From Antennarius striatus (Eukaryota > Chordata > Actinopteri > Lophiiformes > Antennariidae): 64,000 nucleotides of DNA. Location of the stretch: contig NC_090794.1 in NCBI RefSeq assembly GCF_040054535.1, forward strand, positions 7,698,001-7,762,000, in the 5' to 3' direction. Below, in pieces: positions 42,201-64,000 of this stretch (within the stretch, counting starts at the first letter, position 1; each line of letters starts with the position of its first letter). The translations under genes were made by a program, and so were the position numbers. The notes under the pieces were generated by a model. The model saw only the letters and a list, made by a program, of their open reading frames with translations. It was not told the DNA's origin and made no database searches.

Positions 42201-42808
42201 GCCGTCTCTTCCAACTAACCCTTGACAGCATTTTTTTTTTACCCCCACAGCACAAAATGTGGCCCACAGCCCGTCACAGCAGGATAGAAGAACGTCTGAG
42301 TTGGCTGGTTGCCTCAGCTTTCTCTGCACCCTGATTTATTTTCGATGCAGGACGGAGAGGTGGTTCGAGCTGACGGGTTGTACTGCACAACCAACAAATA
42401 GAGGATCTAAGCATAATCCAGGCTGTCACAACACGTTGTCTGTCTAATTGAATTGTTCTGGCAGCCCTGAGAGAGGACAGACCATTTTAAGCTTAGCTTC
42501 ATTGAATTATTAAATCAGAAAAGAAGGACGTTAACAATTAAGGGAACATTTTCCAGACTTGTGTGCTGAGGGAAGAGGGAATGGCGTTGTGACCCCCCCC
42601 CCCCCCCGCCAACTGAATGTCATCTATCAAGACTGGAAACAAGATTACTTCTGAAAATAGTGTTGGTTCAAAACTGCGTCATCGTAGATCGCCATGTCTA
42701 CACGACCTGAAGCTCTATCTCTTTGCTTTAATGACTTCTTTTGTGTCAAGATACATCGGAACCATTTTGCTCTGACCATGCGTATATGGGTGATAAATAA
42801 TTGAACTC

Positions 42809-42840
<32 letters not shown>

Positions 42841-45054
42841 TGTGTGTGTGTGAGTTGAATGTTTATACGCATTGAGAGCATAGAGGTTGGGCTCTATGCT
42901 GTGTCAAACACATGTTTTCCGACACAACCTCTGGATGCTTTCACTTTAATTTGCTACTGTTTACTCGTTTTTATTGTGTCCTAATTTATCCCACAATTCC
43001 ATCAAGGTCAGAGGCGCATTTCAGGCATCATCCCTCACACCCTTGGGGGCTTGTTGTAGCAGCCTTCCCTTGGATGTCCTTGCCCTGTCTCAACTGCAAT
43101 GCCTCCCTTCAGCACCACTGCATTATGTTGCATCTGCATCGTATTGCCTCTGCATTGCCTCTGCAAGACTGCCTCCCCCCTTTTTTTTTCACTAACCCCC
43201 CTTCCTATATCTACTCTTGCCCTTTTACATCTTTCCCTTTCCCTCCGTCATCCCTTTCTACAGTGTCGGGTTGGTGCCAATCAGCCTGGGCTTGGCAGGG
43301 AGTTATTGCAGGCAGGACATCACTCAGTCCAGCAGCAGCGGTAGTGTTTGGGGTTTAAGTGCTGTTGTGTATTGGAAAAGAAAATGCAACGAGCCCAGGA
43401 ATGTGTACATTGCAGTTTAAATAAAAAAAGAGGAGGAGGGGGACTACATCAGTAGGAGGAAATCCCTAACAGGAGGATTTCTCTCTGACGATCCCTGCTG
43501 TCCTCCTTCCATCCCCCTACCTAGTTTTTTTCCTCCCACCCCCATCTTCTTCCCTTGTTCTTCCTGCTGCATCTCTTTCCCGTCTCTTCAGATTGATCTC
43601 TCTGAGTTGATCTTTCTCGCTATTTTCCTCTGTGTGTTTCAGTGAGAGTATTTGACTTTTGCATGCGCATGCATTTGTTTTGCATGCAACTGTGCAATGG
43701 AAATAAATCTTTTCTTTCATCTCCTATCACCACAGACTATGTCAGTTGAACCCATGTGGCAGGTCCATGGGTTCAGGTGCCTTCACCCAACCCAAGGATA
43801 ACTGACATACAGGATCTCTCAACCCTGGACTGTTGACACCTGACATCTCTCCTGAAGCTCAGTAGTGAGCAGACTGTTCTGAAAGGCTATTATTAAAGGG
43901 CTGTTTGTATTGCCTGCTGATTTTTTCATTAGCAGGAATCTTATATCATCACCTCTGAATATTGCATGAGGTTCGGGGAGGCTTGGTTGTCGTGACACCG
44001 CCGTAATATTTCACAACAATCAAAGATGGATGAGACTATTGTTCTGGGTAAATGGAGGGAGGCCTGCTGACGATGAGGAAAAGCCCAAAGATTGTGATGG
44101 TGACGCACTGTAAAAAGAGATGTTAGTAGAAAAAAAAAGGGAGGGGGGTGTAAAGGAAGAGTGATTAGTGTTCATAAAAATGAAAATGCATTGTATGACG
44201 AATGGAGTAGGCAGAAATGAGAGATCAAGGTAAATGAGGGGGAAAGAGACAGGGTGAGGACAAGGGAGGGAGACAGAACAAGAAATCAAGATGGAGGGAA
44301 GGAGTGAGGAGGATGAAAAAGCGAGAGATGGAGCTATTAACAGTGGACAAAAAGAGTTAGACAGAGACCCACGCTGCTCGTCGTAATTGAAAAGGCACCA
44401 GGACTGATTTAAGGGAAGCTTAGCTGGGTTTGCTGGGATTCAGTGGTAGAAGAATGGAGTGAGGTGTTGGCACACTATATTGCAGACTACAAGGAGCAGG
44501 AACAGCCAAAACTTCCCCTTGCTCCCACCCCCACCCCCCCAACACCACCCCCGTGGCCCTTTGCTCCGCCACCTCTATAGTTGTCATTAATGCAACACAG
44601 TGAAAACGGCTCTCCAAGGCCCATAATAAGCAGTCAGGCTGCAAAAACATTATGGGTAAATCCATACAAGCTAATGACTGTAGGTGTCTCTGCTTTTTGG
44701 CTTGGATATTACAGTGCAATAGAAAATAAAAACGGCCGGCCTTAGAAGAAGATAAAACATTATAGTAAAATGGAGCCAAAGTTCTTGCCAGAGGCTCCAT
44801 CCATATCACCGAGAAGCACAGTGGAGTAGATCTGTGTGTGTGTGTGTGTGTGTATGTGTGACGTTAAAAGAGCAAGCAATTATAAAAGGTTGTCCGTTCC
44901 TTATTTTTGTAACAGTGGTGGTCAAACTTTAACTTTAGAGAGAATTAGTCCATTTGTTTCAAACGCTGTCATCTCTACTGCCGCCACAAAGAAAAATATA
45001 CTGCTTTAGTTCAATAAGACAATATCCAAACCACATTAAGTTGTTGCCTTTACC

Positions 45055-45056
<2 letters not shown>
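39269..45056. other. Gene-free interval, part 6
   Basis: No protein family recognised. It contains (GT)n at 42809-42852 and 44833-44853, C/G runs near 40012, 42187 and 42590, and a high-complexity homeodomain-motif-rich stretch at about 44540-44810. Confidence 0.5.
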
Positions 45057-45129
<73 letters not shown>

Positions 45130-45319
45130 GTGTGTGTGTGTGTCCACAGTAGAAAGTGCCAGAAGCTTCCCCACACTGATATAGAGCACGGCTCAGCTCA
45201 CCTTATCCACTTCCTTAACTTGCTAATACAGCTGGACATTACACTGACAAACGGCTTCACGTCGCTGCCCACTTGCCCTGTCTTCACCCACCCACCCACC
45301 CACCCACGCACGCACGCAC

Positions 45320-45354
<35 letters not shown>
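45057..45354. repeat. Two microsatellites: (GT)n then (CCCA)n/(CA)n
   Basis: (GT)n occupies 45057-45143. About 150 bp later a CCCA/CGCA tract grades into (CA)n at about 45288-45354. The two are in opposite orientation (GT versus CA on the plus strand). Confidence 0.95.
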
Positions 45355-45359
<5 letters not shown>

Positions 45360-45863
45360 TGTGTCTGTTCTTTCAAAGGGCGCTGATACGTGATAGCTCA
45401 GCCCAGTCAATCCATCTCGCATTACTGCCTCTGCAGTGTGCTGCTTCATTTACACATGAAATATTGATGTTCTTAATTTAACCCCCAGGGTGCTCAAGTG
45501 TCCTTTCCTCCCCCGAAGAGTATGGGAGGCCTTTTTCAAGGAACCCGTAGCCTCAGCGTTGACAAAACACCCTTTCTGTTTATGGATTGGTTGGCTGGCC
45601 GTGTTTAGTTTTGCCTCATTGGTTGGTTGGCATGCGGCGCAGCGGCACGGGCCTGCGTGTGCTGTCGTATCTGGAAGGGATAATCTTCTGTTTTGTGGCA
45701 CACTTGACCTACGGGTGACTGTTTGTGTTGGTATGGTTTATAAGTTCTTTATAAACTGTACATTTATTTTGTATAATGCCGGTGTTTAGTGCAACAGATA
45801 TCTTAAAGCTTCTGGAAAATTGGCCTTTTGAAAAAATTGCCCTGAGCCACTGCCACCTTTTTG

Positions 45864-46130
45864 GGGGAGCAGTGGCTCAATGGTAGAGTGGACGCCTTAT
45901 GATCAGACGTTTGCAACATCAGCAGTTCAATTCCCGCTCCTGCCAGCCATCCTTGGAGTGTGAGCTGACAGTGGGAGGTGTCAGCTCACCTCTCAGTCAT
46001 TCCTGAGGTGCCCTTGTGCAACATTGTATTTTATGCATGGTCTGATACATACAGTATATGCATGTAAAGAGTGTAAAGATAATTTCCCAGTTGGGGATAA
46101 ATAAACTTCACTTTCTTCTTCTTTCTTCTA
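45864..46130 (+). mobile_element. tRNA-derived SINE, diverged copy
   Basis: GGGGGAGCAGTGGCTCAATG continues GTAGAGTGGA, then a B-box-like AGTTCAATTCCC and GTGTGAGCTGACAGTGGGAG. The tail is TTTCCCAGTTGGGGATAAAT followed by a CTTCTT-rich end. It belongs to the same family as 15432-15840 but is more diverged and shorter. Confidence 0.8.
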
Positions 46131-47970
46131 GCCTAAATGCAAGCAATAGTGAATGTTTCCAAAATATGGAATTCAAAATGAAGTAAACAAGCAAGACATT
46201 ATTTAAAAAAAGACAATATTAAATGTGAAATGGCGCAATAATTCATCACCTAACTCCACAAAATGTTCATATGTCTCTTTATCTTGTATTTTATCTCATT
46301 AAAGGAAGTAGCTGCTGTAAGCTATCATTAGCTGCTATACAATGTTTTAGTCCAATTCTACTATAAAAAATTTCATTAGCTAAATGGTAGCACTAGCATT
46401 CTGACATGGACACAGTGATATAATGAACATATCTACAGGGAACTTATGCACCATTAGATTAGCGTGTTACCAGGCTCTACTTTGCAAGCTTTCACTTAAA
46501 ATATGTTTTACGAGATTTATGGGTACCTGTATATCATTTTTACATCTGGAAGTTGTAGGCTGTTTACTTTAAAAAAAATAAAAAATTATGTGTTTGTTTA
46601 TAAGAATCATCATCAATGAATTTAAGCAAAATTACATTTTGATTACATTTTAAGGTGGATTCCAGGAAATGGATTCTGGATCACTTTTTCATTTCCCTAA
46701 CAGGGCCTTTAAAAAAAATTTTTTCCACTAATAACGGAATCAACCTGGCATGGAAAACTGATGTTGTTCCACAATTATGTGCCATCGGAATAAGATCCAG
46801 ATCTTAATCCTTATCTGGATTATTGCAGGTCAGATGTTTATTGGGTTGCAGTACATCTAAAGAGGCATACTGCACTTCCCCCAATATGCATTTGAGATAG
46901 TGCCGATTCAGTCAGATGGACTCATGAATCTAGGGTATCTATGTAGATAGTAAATTAATCCATTTCAGTCACTATGGAAATGATATCAAAGGATAACTCT
47001 GAAAGTAAACATGGTTCCAAATGCTATGTTGCCTGGATCTAATGAAATAACTGGTATAACCTTATTTGGCAAGAGGCAGATTTGATTAAACTTTCCTCTC
47101 TGCTTATATAAAATGGAATAGAAATATTGTGTATGCATGTTTTTCTGCAAAATAAAACCCTATGGCTGCAGCAGAGATGGTGGTTCCCAGTAACTGAACT
47201 TAAGTTTATCTGATTAATGGCATCTAAATTGAACCAGTTCTGCAGTGGTTAATGTGTATAAGGGAATGTGGGGAATGTTGTTTTTCTTCATGAATCCCAT
47301 GTATGGCTAAGTATAGATATGATTAAGAGAAGTGCTCTCTTCCTGCAGTAGGTGGGTGAAAGACTGTCTCAGTCTCTGCTGCTTTGGAAACATGGTCAAA
47401 CTACAGTCCAAATATAGTAAAACAATGCAGCTCTTTCATGACTTTTAGACATTTAGGTAGCATGGTGTCAGGAGCGGCAGATCTTCCTGCCTCGTCCTTT
47501 TGGATAAGTGCACACAGCAGTAGTGTTGTGTCCTGGTTTGCCTTACTAGGACAAGCCAACATGGAGTCATTGGCAGAAGCAGGAGGGTTTATTCAAACTC
47601 CCACTTGCCTTTTCAAAACCCCCCAACATCCCAGTTACAGAATGTTCCTGTTGCCTAGCAACCCGGCCGGGTCTTAAGAGAGAGGAGAGGCGTCATAGAT
47701 GTGTATGAATATCCACGGCTGAGCGCGAGAGCAAACACTCTCCTCTGCCTCTCCCTCCCCTGTGAACAGCTCACTCTCTCCACAACCTCACCGCCATGTA
47801 ATGGAGCACAGCACTGCACACCGACAGTCCCGCCTCTGCTGAACAATTACACTGCACATGAACACAACGATTCATTTATTAGTGACACATTAGTCTATTT
47901 GCTAAACATACAGGTTTGTTAAATTGTCTTCATAGATCATTTTCACAATCAAGCATAAGAAAGGTGACAT
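46131..47970. other. Intergenic, downstream of calmodulin
   Basis: No gene seen. Short ORFs only. Confidence 0.5.
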
Positions 47971-47984
47971 AAGACGTAATAAAG

Positions 47985-49030
47985 TTCATGGTCTTTTATT
48001 TGAAAAAAAAAAAAAAAGACTAGCATGTACAACTTGGAATGAATGTAAACTGAACTCAGATAAACAGCTGCAAAGACTGGTGCTCTGACACTCCTAACAG
48101 CATGCGCTGTGAACACAGTGCACCCCTCACTATGCTCGTCTGAGTCGAGAAACAGAAGAACAAAAAGAAAAGTGAAGGCCAGTGATTCTCTCCGTCAAGA
48201 AAAAAAAAAAAAAAAAGGACAGACACTCCATCTCAGCGACAGAAAAGAAAAAGAAAAAAGTAGAAAGCTCACCGTAAGACTCTTTATGTCCCCCCCCTAC
48301 TTTGAAAGGGCAGGACGCACAACTACTAAGATGGCTGTCCAAACAACATAACAAAATCAAAAGAACATGCCAAACATTTGAAAATGTATTTTTGTACATA
48401 TTTTCTTGTTATTTCGCATACAATTACTCCCATTCCACTTGACTTAAACCAGGTATATCCTCTCATCTTAACAGTACAGGGTTCCTGTCCAAATACAAAA
48501 AACTGTACCAAACCAACAATAGGACAGCTTATAGTGGAATCAGCACGCTCTGGTAGCCCGGAGGAAGAATTGGAGAGGGGGTCGGGGTGGGGGCGTGGGG
48601 GTTAGTGCTCCGGTCTCAAGCTGCATGCATGAAGAACAGAAAATAGAGAGAAAGAAGAGATGGCCAGCCCAGACATGTATCACTAGCAAAGGGAACGAGG
48701 AGTTCACCAAATGCTTTTGCTTTAGTCTGAAGGTAGTAGTTATAGGGTTTGTTGTTATTATTTTTACTTGTTAAGTACTGATGCTAAACTGATTTCCGGG
48801 GGGAGGGGACAGGGTCACTAACCATCATTTTCATGCAGATATTTTTGTATTTTTTTTAAATATTTTTCCTGTGTGGACAGAAGGATATTTTATTTCAACA
48901 TTCAATTATTTTCTATACAGAAACGGTATGAATAAATGAACATTTTTTTCCAAGAGGTAAGTAAAACATTTTGATTTTTTTTTTCTTTCTTTTTTTCTTC
49001 TAAGAGGGGACAGGACGGGGCGGGCAAGCT
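47985..49030 (-). other. calmodulin 3' UTR
   Basis: Sequence between the calmodulin stop (TGA at 49033-49031) and an AATAAA on the minus strand at about 47999. It is T/A-rich with long homopolymers on either strand. The ~1-kb length is reasonable for a calmodulin gene. The end is inferred from the signal. Confidence 0.55.
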
Positions 49031-59648
<10,618 letters not shown>

Positions 59649-59899
59649 GTCGGATGGGTTGTATGCTTGTTGGTCAGTGGAGGCAGACTTGGAGTGTGGT
59701 CGTTCCTTAGATGGAGTTCCACTTGCGGGATAGGAGTGAGTATATTGGCTGTGGTCAGAATGGGGGTTGCCTGTGTATCCTTCCGCCACGCTAGCACTGA
59801 TCACTCACTTCCTTATTTCAATTCAGGGCTGCTGCAGCGGCACAGGCCTCCAGCAGAAGACATGCCAATCAGGGGTAAAACACCTGCAGTGCATGGAGG

Positions 59900-60730
59900 G
59901 CATACTAACAAATATTAAACTGGTGAATCAGTTGATATTTTGTTTATTAGTACTAAATTTCACCTCAAATAACATTTCTAAATGGATACAAAACTTTATA
60001 TGTTATTATTGTCCTCATTTTGGTGGGACTTTGGCCTCGGTCACATGAAGTGGTGTTAAAGTCATGTGAGGATAAAATCCAGGAAAGAAGGCTGCAAAGC
60101 TTTTACTTTTAATCACCTGTTGGAGGTCATATGTCACACAATTGCTGAAAGTGGATTCATGTTTGTGTACCAGATACATGAAAATAAGAATGCATTTGTT
60201 TGGTGCAGCCCACAGACTTAAACCATTACAAGTCATTATAAAATTGTTAAGGAACTGGCAAGTGTTGTTTCTACCAATGGCAAAGAATTCAACATCAAAC
60301 CTTATTGCAGGAGAATTAATATCACAGTAATAAAAAAACAGAATTCAAAGACAAATGCTTGAGCTTGATTTACATTTACGCCTAACAATTCTAAACTAAG
60401 CAGCTAAGATATAATCTCCTTATTTTGTAAATTTTCCCGCTATTTAGTGTAATTTTGAACTCCATAAATACAATCTTGGAAAAATTGCAGACTGTCACTT
60501 TAAATGGAAAAAAATAATTGTGAAACCCATTTTAAATGATAGTAAAATGTACACATTAATATAAAATAACCAGTAAATAAGGATAAACCTTATCATCTGG
60601 CTTGTCATGATTCTAGAAAGAGAGTTACGTTCTTCCAACACACGGCACTAGTTTACTGCTGCGGAAGGATACTTGTATTTTAGGAAGCAGTCCAGTTGAC
60701 GCTGGAGAATTTGCTGTACCGTTGTGTGAG
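59900..60730. other. Upstream of calmodulin exon 1
   Basis: Non-coding sequence between the tentative calmodulin first exon and the CCAAT cluster. It may contain promoter or 5' UTR sequence, but no clear TATA box or splice-ready exon was identified. Confidence 0.4.
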
Positions 60731-60734
60731 GGCG

Positions 60735-61040
60735 TTTCTGATTGGTCGCTGCAGACCCGCAATATTATACTCCATCTGTCGGCCGCATCGATTGGCTACA
60801 CGGGACCTGCATTGCACCAGGCAGTGGCACTTGATGGGAATATAATAAATATAAATACAGGAAACGTATAAACCGACGCTCGATTTAGCGCCTTCTTACT
60901 TCTACTTTATTATGGAGCATATTATATTCTGATTTGTTTGGTCGAAACGGAACGAAAATGCGACAGGTTTCCATTGGTACGGGGGAAAGGTTTGATAGGC
61001 TCGACTTAGGAAGTGTGCAGACTTACTATTGGCTACTACA
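60735..61040. promoter_or_regulatory. Cluster of four inverted CCAAT boxes with TATA motifs
   Basis: ATTGG occurs at 60741, 60791, 60973 and 61028, all in the same orientation. TATAAATA at 60850-60857 follows the first two by ~60 bp, and a second TATAAA-like motif is at about 60867. Surrounding sequence is CpG-richer than the flanks. On the plus strand, ATTGG-ATTGG-TATA resembles a compact promoter. On the minus strand the boxes read CCAAT and point towards calmodulin, about 1.1 kb away. No ORF follows it on the plus strand. Function is inferred. Confidence 0.4.
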
Positions 61041-61044
61041 AAGT

Positions 61045-62548
61045 CTAGCAGGCCTATATGAAATTAACAATGAAGCATGTCAGGGCTGTTAGCAAAGCCG
61101 TACACATCTGACGTGGTTGGATGTCAACGGGTCTTTGTGCCATTTAGCTAATCTCAATACCTCTTATCCACCTCCAGGATACAACACGCTAACCCTAAGG
61201 TGGAATGACGACGCAGAAAATTGGTGAAGGTAGTGAACTGTGTTGTCATGATCCACTCACAGGAGCACCAGCCGATCTGTTGGAGGGCATGAAGTGTTCC
61301 TTATAGAAGCGCCACCCAGTGGACAAACTGTAGAAGTGACCCAAGAGGGGGAAGACGGCTTACACTGGATATAAACAGGCATTGTATTACTGTATATAAA
61401 AGGAATCGGCCTTATATGGTACAACATGTGTAGTATTATGAGCTATGAAAATGTATCTTTATTTGTTGTTTCCAGAGTTGTTCAAAGGATATGATAGGGA
61501 GTCATAGGGTATTTTAAATACATAGGATGCAAAAGGTTTGCTTGCATCTCTATCCTGAATGCAGACAATTGAAAATGTAAGATAGCCCAAAAACAAGGCA
61601 TTTAGGAGAGTAGATCTTTATGCAAAGCACTAAACTGCTATACACTGGTAAATCAATCATGATCCTTTCACTTAGTGGTCACTTGATATGCTGGAGAACT
61701 GAGTTGAACACATCTTGTTACTTTCATGCTTCCTTTTTGTGAGCATCATGGTAATGATATGTGGTGCTTTTTTGTCCATCCCTTTGTACTGAAGCTAAGA
61801 TATCATGCTATACTAATGGGATTACCACTATAGTGTGGCTATAATAAGGCATGTACCTATTCAAATTAATGTATATTAATCTGACTATCCTAATCTACAG
61901 AGGAGCCTTTCTTTGACCATGATGTATCAAAAAAACCATGTATGACATCACTTTAAAATATTTTGTATTTTAGAAATGTAGGTCATATATTAAGATGGTT
62001 CATACTGATTGAAAAAATAATGTATTTTGCTCTTCTAAGTATGTATATTTATCATTCATCACAAATACATGTATTGTTTTATCTGACCTTCAGGTTGACG
62101 AACTTATTGTAGCTAAAAAAAAAAAAAGTCTAAACCCTCGTTCTTAGTCTGCATCCAGAAAGCTTGCTATTCTCTCTTCAGTCCATCACATCTCCTGTTT
62201 TGCCCTAACTGAAGTTGAGCTATTTCATGTGTTAATCTGCTGGAACTAATCAGGACTTCCTCGCTGATTCGGTTCATCGTTTTGCACCGTTTAGCAGGAG
62301 ATGCATCTATTGCGTAAACAGATGCCCATCTTTCTAGGCGTTTTGTGCCTCCCCCAGTCTCCACAACACTCACATGAGCAAAACACATATTTCTTCCCTC
62401 TAGAGTCACATGAATTCATAATGAGGAATATGTCCAGTTTAACCTGTACAGCAAGTGACAGAAGTATGCATTTGATTTTCACCGGATTTACAGAGCCATT
62501 GGAAAAACTGACCAAACCAATTATTAAAAATTAAGTAAACTTAAAATG

Positions 62549-62618
<70 letters not shown>

Positions 62619-64000
62619 ATCTTCTCTTCGCTGGAAGATTTATCTTTTCATAAAATTTTTGCATGGCAGCAATATTTTAATCCACATGTGGTATGTTGAC
62701 AGGATTCCCTGGATGAATACAGGGTATTATTTATAGAAAGACACTTTTATTCATAGGGCTATTATCTTGAGAACAATCTATACACACTGGAAATAAACAA
62801 TAGTTTGGATGTGACATTTCTGAGAATGTCAATACCAAAATCAGGCCTGCTGAAATGCCTAAATTCTGAATTTACCTTGAGCTGACAGGGCAAATGCCTC
62901 ATTAGATGCACGCCCATCTTTCTGGAACCGTCTCAGCCTCTCTGGCCCAACACGTCTCGCTTGATTTAAACACTTTTTTGTCCTGTTTGTTCCATTTGCT
63001 GAATGTGCTGCGATGTACGAACTGCGGTTGAAATGCGTGACTGATTTAATAAGGAGAGTGTTTCCAAGGAGGGGGCTGCAACAGTAGCTTCTTTCTCACT
63101 GGAGCCCAGAGATGGCCCTGTAAAGTGGTTCGATGCCTGCTGCATGGGGCCACTTTCTGCTGAGCACCGAGTTACACATGGCTCCACATCAAAAGGAATT
63201 AAATCAACGCTGCAGAAAAGGGCAGCTTAGCTAGATTTACTTAACCATGCCATAACAACATAAAAGCTGGTTTGAATGCAAGACGACAGAATCAAAGCAG
63301 AGATGACACTCAACCCATGCTATCTATATTACATGTGCAGAAACCAAACTCATTTCACCTTATCTGCATCGCTTAGCAACACTTGGGAGTGACGTAACAC
63401 AGTTCAGTCTAGGTGTTTAATCTAATTCGGTAACACTCAGATTTAATTATGAGCATCTGTGGTGTCTTCAAATGTGTGGGAGTCATATGGAATATTCTAG
63501 TAATTAGTGAATAATTCTGGGGAGGGGAAGCTCCTTCAGGCCTTCATGTCGTATTCCCTTTGAATAAGGTATATGTCATCTTCAGAATATATGTGAGTAA
63601 AACAAAATGAAGAAAATACAATGCTGTAAACTGATTATTCTGTTTGTGATGCCGAGGGTGATGGCAGTGGCTGAACTAACTGAATAATTCACGTCATTAA
63701 CTGTCTCAATATGTTATAGCACAGAAAAAAATTATATACAGAAACTGAATAGAAAGCAGACACAAACAGATGCTGTACAAGAACGATTATATGTGTGCAA
63801 ATTTAAAGCATAAAAACCAACCAACACACTAGTATCTATATTTTTAATTTCATTTATTGTTTTACACAAAATGGCAACAGGAAGTAGGATATGCCAGACC
63901 TGACATGCACAGAATATATCAAAACTCATTCTGGGGAGACAGACCTACACCTGCCTCCTTGCTTTCACACAGCAATACATAGTAAAGGGGTGAGGATGGG
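61045..64000. other. Right-hand non-coding end of window
   Basis: AT-rich, no gene recognised. Contains a (TATC)n microsatellite at 62549-62618. Confidence 0.5.
62549..62618. repeat. (TATC)n microsatellite
   Basis: About 17 perfect TATC units. Confidence 0.97.

Overview
The window is nuclear DNA of a ray-finned (teleost) fish. Four multi-exon vertebrate genes with spliceosomal introns are separated by AT-rich, TE-littered non-coding DNA. The many long (CA)n, (GA)n and (TATC)n microsatellites and the tRNA-derived SINEs with short 3' tails are typical of teleosts. I cannot name the species.

Layout from left to right. (1) 58-3148, + strand: the last six coding exons of psma6, the 20S proteasome alpha-6 subunit; the first exon lies outside the window. 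(2) 5507-7386, - strand: a complete nfkbia gene (I-kappa-B-alpha, six coding exons, 308 aa). It converges on psma6 and has a TATA/GC-box/kappa-B promoter at about 7440-7510. The psma6-nfkbia pairing is also found in tetrapods (human 14q13). (3) About 7.6-17.8 kb: a repeat-rich interval holding an L1-like reverse-transcriptase remnant, a broken TE-borne gene with a cysteine-rich tail, a pogo/Tigger-like inverted-repeat element with a SINE inserted in it, and further SINEs. (4) 18036-21824, + strand: complete brms1l (ten coding exons, 324 aa), a subunit of the Sin3-HDAC co-repressor. One intron has the hallmarks of a U12-type AT-AC intron. (5) About 23.5-47.9 kb: a gene-free interval with microsatellites (including a roughly 215-bp TATC array), a 1.33-kb TTAA-flanked inverted-repeat element and another SINE. 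(6) 49031-59648, - strand: a calmodulin gene whose predicted protein is the invariant 149-codon vertebrate calmodulin. Its first coding exon appears to hold only the ATG, followed by a roughly 4.8-kb intron. (7) 59.9-64 kb: no recognisable gene, but a promoter-like cluster of four inverted CCAAT boxes plus TATA motifs at 60.74-61.03 kb.

The genes do not form an operon. The order psma6-nfkbia-brms1l follows the ancestral vertebrate 14q13-like block, while calmodulin beside it looks like a fish-specific neighbour (in human, CALM1 lies far away on the same chromosome). The most notable observations are the AT-AC intron in brms1l, the kappa-B sites around nfkbia, a perfect 20-bp inverted repeat in a psma6 intron, the nested repeat structures and the orphan promoter-like cluster. 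I found no CRISPR array, bacterial-type system or rRNA, and no convincing tRNA gene other than tRNA-derived SINE heads.
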